From: Acidobacteriota bacterium
GTDB lineage: Bacteria > Acidobacteriota > Blastocatellia > Pyrinomonadales > Pyrinomonadaceae
Assembly (NCBI GenBank): GCA_003222935.1
Contig: QHXL01000002.1
Location: 6,080-11,830 of the forward strand
Length of the DNA: 5,751 nucleotides
Direction of reading: 5' to 3'
Part shown: piece after piece, positions 1-5,131 of the stretch
Position numbering within the stretch: the first letter of the stretch is position 1
How the letters are laid out: the number at the start of each line of letters is the position of its first letter
Notes under the pieces: model-generated
Seen by the model: the letters and a program-made list of their open reading frames with translations, nothing else
The model's database searches: none
Told to the model about the DNA's origin: nothing
Translations under genes and position numbers: made by a program

Positions 1-227
1 GAATGTTGGCGACTAACTTCGGCTCTTGCGCGGTAAGGGCTCTCGCCAACGGAGAACACGGTGTTATGGTGGCTTTGCAGGCGGGCGACGTCGTAAGTGT
101 CCCGCTGGAAGAGGCGATCAAGAACATCAAAACTGTGCCTCCGGATGGCCAGTTAGTGCGAACGGCTCGCGATACTGGAATTTCTTTTGGCGCACCAAAC
201 GAGGCCAGCTATCACAAACGGCTCTGA
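1..227 (+). CDS. pfkA: 6-phosphofructokinase, C-terminal end (partial)
   Basis: This is the last ~75 codons of a gene that begins before the window; the stop is TGA at 225-227. Phosphofructokinase phosphorylates fructose 6-phosphate to fructose 1,6-bisphosphate in cytosolic glycolysis. The fragment reads LATNFGSCAVRALANGEHG, then a segment with MVALQ, VPLEEA, a VPPD turn, and finally ARDTGISFG. This order (LAT-FG, G-x-MV, VPL-E, VP-D, AR-x-x-GISFG) is what I know from the tail of group III (mixed-substrate type) bacterial PFKs. The two bases before the first ATG fit the last two bases of an Arg codon, which would give the usual D-R-x-LAT context, so that ATG is internal and not a start. The catalytic and nucleotide-binding regions lie outside, so whether it uses ATP or pyrophosphate cannot be judged. 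Confidence 0.82.
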   Translation, partial: MLATNFGSCAVRALANGEHGVMVALQAGDVVSVPLEEAIKNIKTVPPDGQLVRTARDTGISFGAPNEASYHKRL

Positions 228-250
228 CTCAATGAGATTGACCTCAAGTT

Positions 251-266
251 TGGCATAAGAACTGCC
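251..266 (+). promoter_or_regulatory. candidate sigma-54 (-24/-12) promoter of greA
   Basis: The 16 bases TGGCATAAGAACTGCC fit the sigma-54 consensus TGGCAYRNNNNYTGCW at every defined position but the last. The GG (252-253) and GC (264-265) doublets have the required spacing. Transcription would start near 276-278, leaving a very short leader that still contains the GGAGG at 282-286. The same stretch is also an inverted repeat (TGGCA N7 TGCCA), so a protein-binding palindrome is the alternative. No enhancer-binding-protein site was recognised. Confidence 0.42.
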
Positions 267-289
267 ATGAAAGTGAAAGGTGGAGGAAG

Positions 290-775
290 TTGTCACAAGT
301 CATAAAAGCGAAACTTCAGGGTGAACTCGAGGACCTCGAAAGCGAGCTTCGCATTCATTTACCAAAGGAGATCAAGCGAGCGTTGGAATTCGGCGACCTC
401 CGCGAGAACTCAGAATACAAAGCTGCGCTCGAGCGTCAAAACATGGTCAAGGCGCGAATTGTGGAATTGAGACAAAGGATCAGCGAGATAGCCTCGATCG
501 ACCCGAACAAAGTACCCCGGGATCGAGCGTCCTACGGTTCCACTCTTGTTCTTTATGACGCGGAGAAGGACGAAGAGGTCACTTACAGACTCGTAACTCC
601 TGAGGAAAGCGATCCTGCAGCGGGACTTATTTCTACTACTTCGCCCGTGGGCAAAAGTCTCATGGGGAAACAAGTAGGCGATGAAGCCGTGGTCCGAACG
701 CCGGCAAGCACACGCAACTTCGAAATACGTCAACTACGAACTCTTCACGACGATCTGGCATCTGATGCCGGTTAG
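290..775 (+). CDS. greA: GreA/GreB-family transcription elongation factor
   Basis: The product enters the secondary channel of RNA polymerase and stimulates cleavage of backtracked transcripts. The 161 residues match the family length (about 155-160). Residues 1-75 form the antiparallel coiled coil. Its tip motif FGDLRENSEYKAA (34-46) carries the two acidic residues, Asp36 and Glu39, that support cleavage in known Gre factors. Residues 80-150 are the FKBP-like domain with the family signature ISTTSPVGKSLMGKQVGD (114-131). The start is TTG. The frame opens only after a TGA at 239-241, there is no ATG or GTG before the coiled coil, and GGAGG lies at 282-286 (3 bases from TTG, rather tight). It may be expressed separately from the upstream kinase through the -24/-12 element. 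GreA versus GreB cannot be settled from motifs alone. Confidence 0.93.
   Translation: MSQVIKAKLQGELEDLESELRIHLPKEIKRALEFGDLRENSEYKAALERQNMVKARIVELRQRISEIASIDPNKVPRDRASYGSTLVLYDAEKDEEVTYRLVTPEESDPAAGLISTTSPVGKSLMGKQVGDEAVVRTPASTRNFEIRQLRTLHDDLASDAG
757..769. promoter_or_regulatory. 13-bp palindrome at the end of greA
   Basis: GGCATCTGATGCC is a perfect inverted repeat (GGCATC / GATGCC around one T) in the last codons of greA. It lies just upstream of the promoter at 782-810. A similar palindrome (GGCAT A ATGCC) follows the promoter at 856-866. It could be an operator half of a pair or a small mRNA hairpin at the end of greA. No run of T follows, so it is not a standard terminator. Confidence 0.25.
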
Positions 776-781
776 TTCTCG

Positions 782-810
782 TTGACATTACCTTGAGGCG
801 TACCTATGAT
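782..810 (+). promoter_or_regulatory. sigma-70 type promoter of the CDP-alcohol phosphatidyltransferase gene
   Basis: A perfect -35 hexamer TTGACA (782-787) is followed by a 17-base spacer and a -10 hexamer TATGAT (805-810, five of six consensus bases). It begins six bases after the greA stop codon in the only sizeable gap upstream of the 888 gene. The expected transcript start is about 816-818, giving a leader of roughly 70 bases. Confidence 0.72.
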
Positions 811-855
811 TCGCCGCTTGTGTCTGAACAAACCTGTAATGTTTTCAGAGTTTTA

Positions 856-866
856 GGCATAATGCC
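856..866. promoter_or_regulatory. 11-bp palindrome in the leader of the 888 gene
   Basis: GGCATAATGCC is a perfect inverted repeat with one central base, roughly 40 bases downstream of the predicted transcript start and just before the purine-rich GGGGAG (869-874). It shares its GGCAT/ATGCC half-sites with the palindrome at 757-769. A repressor operator is possible; an RNA hairpin is unlikely because the loop would be a single base. Confidence 0.25.
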
Positions 867-887
867 CCGGGGAGAAATTCACCAATA

Positions 888-1613
888 GTGTTTGGCGCAA
901 GTATCGGACGCGGAGCTCAGCGAATCATCGACGCCATGGTGCGTTGGCTCGCCCTCGGTCACATAAATCCCAACGTACTCACCGTCATCGGGGTCTCCCT
1001 TAACGTCGGCTGTGGGCTGCTGTTCGGGATGGGATGGTTCTTCTCTGCCGGCATTGCCCTGATTATTGCCAATCTTTTCGACATGTTGGACGGCCAGGTC
1101 GCACGGCTTTCAGGGCGTGTCACCAGGTTCGGGGGTTTTTTGGATTCTTCCCTGGACCGTCTGTCAGACATGGTCGTTTTTGTTGGCTTAATGGTCTTTT
1201 ACGCCCGCGACCTCCAAACCCATTCAACTCTTAACGTTTTTCTTGCCGGCGCCGGATTAATGGGGTCGGTTATGGTAAGCTACGCGAGCGCCCGGGCGGA
1301 GAGTTTGATTCCCAAATGTGACGTCGGCTTTCTGCGCCGCCCAGAACGCGTTGTTCTCTTTATTATCGGAGCTCTTAGCACTCATCCCAATTCGACGAAC
1401 TTCTTCGCGAATCGGATGCCAGCGGTTCTCTGGGTCTTAGCTGTAGGATCTTATTGGACCTTCGCCCACCGGATGTATCACACGTGGCGCGAGCTAAATA
1501 AACTAGATATAAAAATAGCGAACGTCGAAACACAGAGTTCGTATTCACAATCTGGCACGACTGCGGGTGGTGAACGAAGACCTGATCAACGGCTAGTACA
1601 CAAACCCAGCTAG
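888..1613 (+). CDS. CDP-alcohol phosphatidyltransferase family membrane protein
   Basis: Enzymes of this family transfer a phosphatidyl group from CDP-diacylglycerol to an alcohol (glycerol 3-phosphate, inositol phosphate, serine) at the cytoplasmic membrane. The family signature D-x2-D-G-x2-A-R-x8-G-x3-D-x3-D is complete at residues 65-90: Asp65, Asp68, Gly69, Ala72, Arg73, Gly82, Asp86, Asp90. The Asp residues bind the catalytic metals. The N-terminal INPNVLTVIG (26-35) is the usual P-N-x-x-T start of the first helix. Hydrophobic stretches follow at about 28-62, 92-106, 116-132, 154-164 and 178-195. SYASARAESL (131-140) and RRPERVVLF (150-158) resemble the ARAE and R-x-ER elements of phosphatidylinositol phosphate synthases, so that subtype or PgsA is likely; the acceptor is not proven. 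The last ~35 residues are polar. The start is GTG, with GGGGAG 13 bases upstream; the next in-frame Met is residue 17. Confidence 0.88.
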   Translation: MFGASIGRGAQRIIDAMVRWLALGHINPNVLTVIGVSLNVGCGLLFGMGWFFSAGIALIIANLFDMLDGQVARLSGRVTRFGGFLDSSLDRLSDMVVFVGLMVFYARDLQTHSTLNVFLAGAGLMGSVMVSYASARAESLIPKCDVGFLRRPERVVLFIIGALSTHPNSTNFFANRMPAVLWVLAVGSYWTFAHRMYHTWRELNKLDIKIANVETQSSYSQSGTTAGGERRPDQRLVHKPS

Positions 1614-1660
1614 ACCAGTAATCGACGAAGTTTCGTTTTTCTGTTTTGAGGTAAACACAA

Positions 1661-2581
1661 GTGACGATTTGTCCCTGTTGTGGATTTAAATTCTCCGGCG
1701 CGCTCAGTGACGGCTGCAAACAATGTGGTGCACGCGCCGTCGGTGAAGCACTCCCTAGACCAGCGAATGAACTTCCCTCCTACGGCCGAGCATTAGTGCT
1801 GGTCGTAACAGGCTCGTTGCTCGTTCTCGTATTCACGACACAAACGATTATGGCGATGGCCCAGCGGTCTTCAGGCTCGCTCGAGCGACTCTTTCAGTTT
1901 TGGCAATGGATTGCCGCAGGCGAAACCGCTGCCTGGCGTTTGAAGTGGATATCAATACCTGTCCTGTTTTTGGCGCTGTGGGTTGGCCTAAAAATCTATC
2001 GCTCGATTCGCCAGGAACCTGCCAGGTTCTGTGGAGTGAAACAAGCACGACGGGGTTTGCTCGCGTCGGCAATGGTAGGACTTCTGATCGCACTCCTGAT
2101 CGGCATAACCGTTCCGGCCAGATTGCGCCAGCGCCAGATGGCAATTGATGCCGGCATTCAAGCCGATTGGTACACCGTCGAACGCGCGCTGTTCGAGTAT
2201 CAAGCTCGCTATAAAACTTATCCAGCAGACTTCAACGACCTGCAAAAACGAATTGCTGATCCACACGGAACACTTGCAAAGGCCCTGGCTAACCTTGATC
2301 AGTCTGGTTACCATCCGGGCGCCGATGTGGCGGCAGTCGACACCGGACAATCGAGAAACTTAAGAGGTGCGGTGATCCGAAAAGCCTCGCTAACTTCGAC
2401 AGATGATGCTGCACCGCAAGGTCTGGCTTTTACGACGTTCGAGTTGCGACTGCCTGGCGAAGATAAGATCCTTGGCACTGAGGACGACTGGATCGGACAC
2501 GAAGGCGTCATCACGCGACTCAAGGATGTCGCAAAAGGCGGAGTCGGACGTAGCGTTTCCGCAGGAATTCTTAACCCCTAG
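1661..2581 (+). CDS. zinc-ribbon membrane protein with pseudopilin-like C-terminal domain
   Basis: I do not recognise a named gene. The 306-residue product starts with a short zinc ribbon: Cys4 and Cys7 in CPCC, then Cys19 and Cys22 in CKQC. Three hydrophobic helices follow at about 43-66, 97-113 and 132-152. After the third helix an amphipathic stretch runs into ALFEYQARYKTYPADFNDL (176-194). This is like the Y-x3-x-x-YP-x-x-L pattern at the head of type II secretion GspG-like pseudopilin soluble domains. Near the end, LPGEDKILGTEDDWIGHEG (264-282) resembles the G-D-x-x-GT-DD loop of the same group. With three helices and no prepilin peptidase motif at the N-terminus, it is not itself a pilin. 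The start is GTG with GAGG (1648-1651) nine bases upstream. The next gene begins 19 bases after the stop, so the two are probably co-transcribed. Function unknown. Confidence 0.72.
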   Translation: MTICPCCGFKFSGALSDGCKQCGARAVGEALPRPANELPSYGRALVLVVTGSLLVLVFTTQTIMAMAQRSSGSLERLFQFWQWIAAGETAAWRLKWISIPVLFLALWVGLKIYRSIRQEPARFCGVKQARRGLLASAMVGLLIALLIGITVPARLRQRQMAIDAGIQADWYTVERALFEYQARYKTYPADFNDLQKRIADPHGTLAKALANLDQSGYHPGADVAAVDTGQSRNLRGAVIRKASLTSTDDAAPQGLAFTTFELRLPGEDKILGTEDDWIGHEGVITRLKDVAKGGVGRSVSAGILNP

Positions 2582-2600
2582 ATTAGCCCCTGGCGACGGA

Positions 2601-2888
2601 ATGTCGTTTCTAGATCGTTTCCGCAAAAAGAAAGAAGACGAAGCCTCACGTATTGCACGTCTGTCTAAAACTGGCCGAATGGCTGACGGAAGAATCATCG
2701 ACGCCGTCTCCGCGGACGATGGCACGATCACCCAGGTCACTTACACCTACATACTTGCCGGTGTCCAATTCGAATCTTCACAAGCACTCAGTCCCAATCA
2801 ACGCGAACGACCAAACGACTACGCCCCTGGCCGCCACATTATCGTGAGATACGATCCGAAGGCGCCGGCTAACTCAATCGTAGTCTGA
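2601..2888 (+). CDS. small DUF3592-like protein
   Basis: The 95-residue product has a charged N-terminus (MSFLDRFRKKKEDEASRIAR). A beta-rich body follows: GRIIDAVSADDGTITQVTYTY, a GVQFESSQ strand, then YAPGRHIIVRYDPKAPANSIVV. The closing pattern G-x-x-I-x-V-RYDP-x-x-P-x-x-S-I is what I associate with DUF3592 domains. There is no membrane helix, unlike many members of that family. The open frame reaches back to an ATG at 2403, but that part overlaps the upstream gene by 179 bases and looks like out-of-frame translation. The ATG at 2601 begins a sensible protein just after the upstream stop. The ribosome site is weak (GGCGACGGA directly before the ATG), so translation may depend on coupling. 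Function unknown. Confidence 0.7.
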   Translation: MSFLDRFRKKKEDEASRIARLSKTGRMADGRIIDAVSADDGTITQVTYTYILAGVQFESSQALSPNQRERPNDYAPGRHIIVRYDPKAPANSIVV

Positions 2889-2892
2889 GGAG

Positions 2893-2957
2893 ATCTTTGT
2901 GCTTGCGCTTTGATCTTTGTGCTTTGTGCTTTGTGCTTTGTGCTTTGTGCTTTGTGC
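2893..2957 (+). repeat. heptanucleotide tandem array (unit TGCTTTG)
   Basis: Starting five bases after the stop of the small DUF3592-like gene, the sequence reads as about nine 7-base units: ATCTTTG, a 6-base TGCTTG, CGCTTTG, ATCTTTG, then five exact TGCTTTG (2920-2954). In the other phase this is six exact CTTTGTG copies (2915-2956). The unit length is not a multiple of three, which fits a non-coding position. Such arrays change copy number by slippage. Two inverted copies of the unit lie at 3022-3035. Confidence 0.9.
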
Positions 2958-3021
2958 TGCAAGAGTCTACTGTGAGGTTTGGTTATGCTCAGGAGTTAAT
3001 TTAGCCTCTGTCGCAAACGGG

Positions 3022-3036
3022 CAAAGTACAAAGCAC
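3022..3036 (-). repeat. inverted copies of the heptanucleotide unit
   Basis: CAAAGTACAAAGCAC contains two 7-base units in reverse orientation: CAAAGCA is the exact reverse complement of TGCTTTG, and CAAAGTA differs at one base. ACAAAGCAC (3028-3036) can pair with any GTGCTTTGT in the array at 2919-2955. A stem with a loop of at least 70 bases could therefore form in the leader of the biotin carboxylase gene. No terminator-like T run follows. Confidence 0.7.
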
Positions 3037-3062
3037 TAAAATCAAAACACTTCTCTTTACCC

Positions 3063-4616
3063 ATGTTCAAAAAAATTCTCATTGCCAATCGTGGTGAAAT
3101 TGCGGTTCGAATTACCCGCACGTGTCGTGAACTGGGCATTTCCGTAGTCGCCGTCTACTCAGAAGCTGATTCTGAAAGTCTGCACGTTCGCCTCGCCGAT
3201 TCGGCCGTCTGTATTGGACCAGCCCAATCCAGCCAAAGTTACTTAAGCATCCCTGCAATTCTCGCTGCCGCAAAACAAACTGACGCCGAAGCCGTACATC
3301 CGGGCTATGGTTTTCTCGCCGAAAATGCGGACTTCGCTCGCGCGGTTCAGTCAGCGGGAATGACTTTCATTGGCCCGTCACCGGAAGCAATGGAAGTGAT
3401 GGGATCGAAGACCAGTGCTCGTCGAGCGGCAGTTGACGCTGGCGTGGCTATTGTTCCCGGAACGGTTGAGCCGCTAAGCTCATTCGCAGAAACAAAAGCT
3501 ACGGCCCACAAGTTTGGGTACCCGGTTATGTTAAAGGCGGCCGCTGGCGGTGGTGGCAAAGGCATGCGGCTCGTCCACTCCGACGACGAGCTTTTGTCAG
3601 CTTTTGAAACCTCGCAAGCCGAAGCGGCTTCAGCTTTCGGCGACTCATCGCTGTACCTGGAAAAGGCCGTCGAAATTCCACGACATGTCGAGATTCAAGT
3701 GTTCGCTGATTCACACGGCAACGTGGTCCACCTGGGTGAACGTGAGTGTTCGATTCAACGTCGACATCAAAAAGTCGTCGAGGAATGTCCTTCGCCAATC
3801 AACGATCCGGATCTACGCCAACGGATGGGTGAGGCCGCGGTGAAGATCACGCGAGCGGTCAATTATCTCGGGGCGGGGACCGTGGAGTTTTTGCTTGCAG
3901 ATAAGACTCGTGAGTTTTATTTCCTGGAGATGAATACTCGCTTGCAGGTAGAGCATCCGGTGACCGAGCTCGTAACTGGATTCGATCTCGTTCGCGAACA
4001 GTTGCAAGTTGCAGCTGGCCAAAAACTTTCGTTCACACAGGAGGACGTTCGTTGGCAGGGACATGCGATCGAATGTCGGGTTTACGCTGAAGATCCTGCG
4101 AATAACTTCTTTCCTTCACCGGGCACGATCACTCACTTGCAAGAGCCGGCTGGACCGGGGGTACGGCTCGACAGCGGAGTTCGTCTCAATTCAGAGGTCT
4201 CGATTCACTACGATCCGATGATCGCAAAGCTCGCCGTTTGGGGTCGCACCCGGCATGAAGCGATTGAGCGTCTGCGGCGCGCACTCGATGAATATCAAGT
4301 ATCAGGCATCACCACGACACTGCCTTTCTTCCGCGACGTTGTTCGAGATCAGGAGTTTATTGATGGTCGACTCGATACAAGTTTTATTTCGAGATTTAAT
4401 GAGCGACAGCCTGGGACGAAGAGAGGTCCGTGCGCAGAAGAAGTTGATGTGGCCGTGATCGCAGCGGCACTAAAATTCGTGAAGCAGCAAAAACTAAAGT
4501 CGCCCGAGCTTCTCTCTACCGATTCGAATCGATGGAAGTTGTCAGGAAGAGTTGCAGCCCTGCAGGGCCGACAGGCGGTCACTGATCTCGCTCCTTCGAA
4601 GTGGAGGAGATCGTGA
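3063..4616 (+). CDS. accC: biotin carboxylase subunit of an acyl-CoA carboxylase
   Basis: It carboxylates the biotin of its carrier protein using ATP and bicarbonate, the first half-reaction of acetyl-, propionyl- or methylcrotonyl-CoA carboxylase, in the cytosol. The N-terminal domain begins KKILIANRGEIAVRI. The ATP-grasp glycine loop is AAAGGGGKGM (159-168). Residues matching the E. coli enzyme include Lys116, Lys158, His208, Lys237, Glu275, Glu289, Arg293, Glu297 (in EMNTRLQVEHP) and Arg339 (in ECRVYAEDP). All key residues are present. At 517 residues it is about 70 longer than E. coli AccC. The extra C-terminus (about 447-517, with NRWKLSGRVAAL at 489-500) looks like the beginning of the BT domain of fused alpha subunits, which continues in the next gene. 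It starts at ATG without a visible Shine-Dalgarno sequence. The stop overlaps the next start in GTGA. The acyl-CoA specificity is set by a carboxyltransferase that is not in the window. Confidence 0.93.
   Translation: MFKKILIANRGEIAVRITRTCRELGISVVAVYSEADSESLHVRLADSAVCIGPAQSSQSYLSIPAILAAAKQTDAEAVHPGYGFLAENADFARAVQSAGMTFIGPSPEAMEVMGSKTSARRAAVDAGVAIVPGTVEPLSSFAETKATAHKFGYPVMLKAAAGGGGKGMRLVHSDDELLSAFETSQAEAASAFGDSSLYLEKAVEIPRHVEIQVFADSHGNVVHLGERECSIQRRHQKVVEECPSPINDPDLRQRMGEAAVKITRAVNYLGAGTVEFLLADKTREFYFLEMNTRLQVEHPVTELVTGFDLVREQLQVAAGQKLSFTQEDVRWQGHAIECRVYAEDPANNFFPSPGTITHLQEPAGPGVRLDSGVRLNSEVSIHYDPMIAKLAVWGRTRHEAIERLRRALDEYQVSGITTTLPFFRDVVRDQEFIDGRLDTSFISRFNERQPGTKRGPCAEEVDVAVIAAALKFVKQQKLKSPELLSTDSNRWKLSGRVAALQGRQAVTDLAPSKWRRS
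4603..4607 (+). promoter_or_regulatory. Shine-Dalgarno of the biotin carrier gene
   Basis: GGAGG lies five bases before the GTG at 4613, an optimal distance. It decides between two in-frame GTG codons: the one at 4601 overlaps this site and has no ribosome site of its own, while 4613 forms a GTGA overlap with the biotin carboxylase stop. Confidence 0.75.
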
Positions 4617-5131
4617 AGCTGAAGGCGCAGGTGGACGATCACGAACTCAACCTGGTACTCAGGTACGTCGAAGGACGTGTGCATGTTGAAATCGAAGGCC
4701 GCACATACGATCTTGAGGTTAGCACGTCCGACCCGAACAGTTATGTGTTTATAAACCAAACTCGAGTGTACGAGTGTCGGGTAGAGCCTCAGCCCAAGTC
4801 GCGGGACCGTTTTGCAGTAACGCTGAAGGGTGAACGTCACCTGGTAATGATCATTGATCCGAGACGACTAAGAACTGATGAGAACTCCGATCGACATCAT
4901 CATGGACCAACGGAGATAGCCGCCCAGATGCCCGGCAAGGTCGTGCGAGTCCTGGTTGAAGCCGGGACACAGGTCGAGAAGGGTGATGGACTCGTGATTG
5001 TTGAAGCGATGAAGATGCAAAACGAAATCAAGGCGCCGCGTGAGGGTGTGGTAATTTCAGTGAATGTAAAACCCGGCGAAACGGTGAATGCAGGCGAAGT
5101 GCTGGCAACGGTAGGAGAAGTTGATGAGTGA
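4613..5131 (+). CDS. BT-like and biotinyl carrier protein of an acyl-CoA carboxylase
   Basis: The 172-residue product carries the biotin that is charged by the upstream carboxylase. Residues 1-92 are beta-rich (for example RVHVEIEGRTYDLEV, VFINQTRVYECRVEPQ) and fit the BT domain that joins carboxylase and carrier in PCC/MCC alpha subunits. A short polar linker with HHHGP follows. The biotinyl domain runs from about 100 to 170: AAQMPGKVVRVLVEAGTQVEKGD, then EAMKM (131-135) with the target Lys134, then the second half repeat ending VKPGETVNAGEVLATVG. The carboxylase C-terminus plus this protein are equivalent to one alpha subunit cut inside the BT domain. I take GTG 4613 as the start because of the GGAGG and the GTGA overlap; a start at 4601 would add four residues. 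The next gene's ATG at 5124 overlaps the stop by eight bases, which suggests a three-gene operon. Confidence 0.9.
   Translation: MKLKAQVDDHELNLVLRYVEGRVHVEIEGRTYDLEVSTSDPNSYVFINQTRVYECRVEPQPKSRDRFAVTLKGERHLVMIIDPRRLRTDENSDRHHHGPTEIAAQMPGKVVRVLVEAGTQVEKGDGLVIVEAMKMQNEIKAPREGVVISVNVKPGETVNAGEVLATVGEVDE

Noticed and set aside
238..259. TTGACC followed by CATAAG as a sigma-70 promoter for greA
   Set aside because: The spacer would be only 10 bases, and no -10 like hexamer occurs at 16-18 bases.
865..872. CCCCGGGG as a hairpin hiding the ribosome site
   Set aside because: There is no loop between the halves, so it cannot fold on itself in RNA.
1625..1640. ACGAA / TTCGT hairpin followed by a T run as a terminator after the phosphatidyltransferase gene
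   Set aside because: The stem is about five A+T-containing pairs with a two-base loop, too weak and tight for a reliable terminator.
2403..2600. Extended N-terminus of the DUF3592-like protein from ATG 2403
   Set aside because: It overlaps the coding end of the zinc-ribbon gene in another frame, and its residues look like shadow translation; ATG 2601 fits better.
2893..2957. CRISPR array
   Set aside because: The units are seven bases and directly adjacent, with no spacers.
4055..4068. TGGCAGGGACATGC as a second sigma-54 element
   Set aside because: The GG-to-GC spacing is one base short and it lies inside the biotin carboxylase coding sequence.
4349..4840. 163-codon open frame on the minus strand
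   Set aside because: It lies wholly opposite the biotin carboxylase and carrier genes, which have strong homology; no family features are seen.
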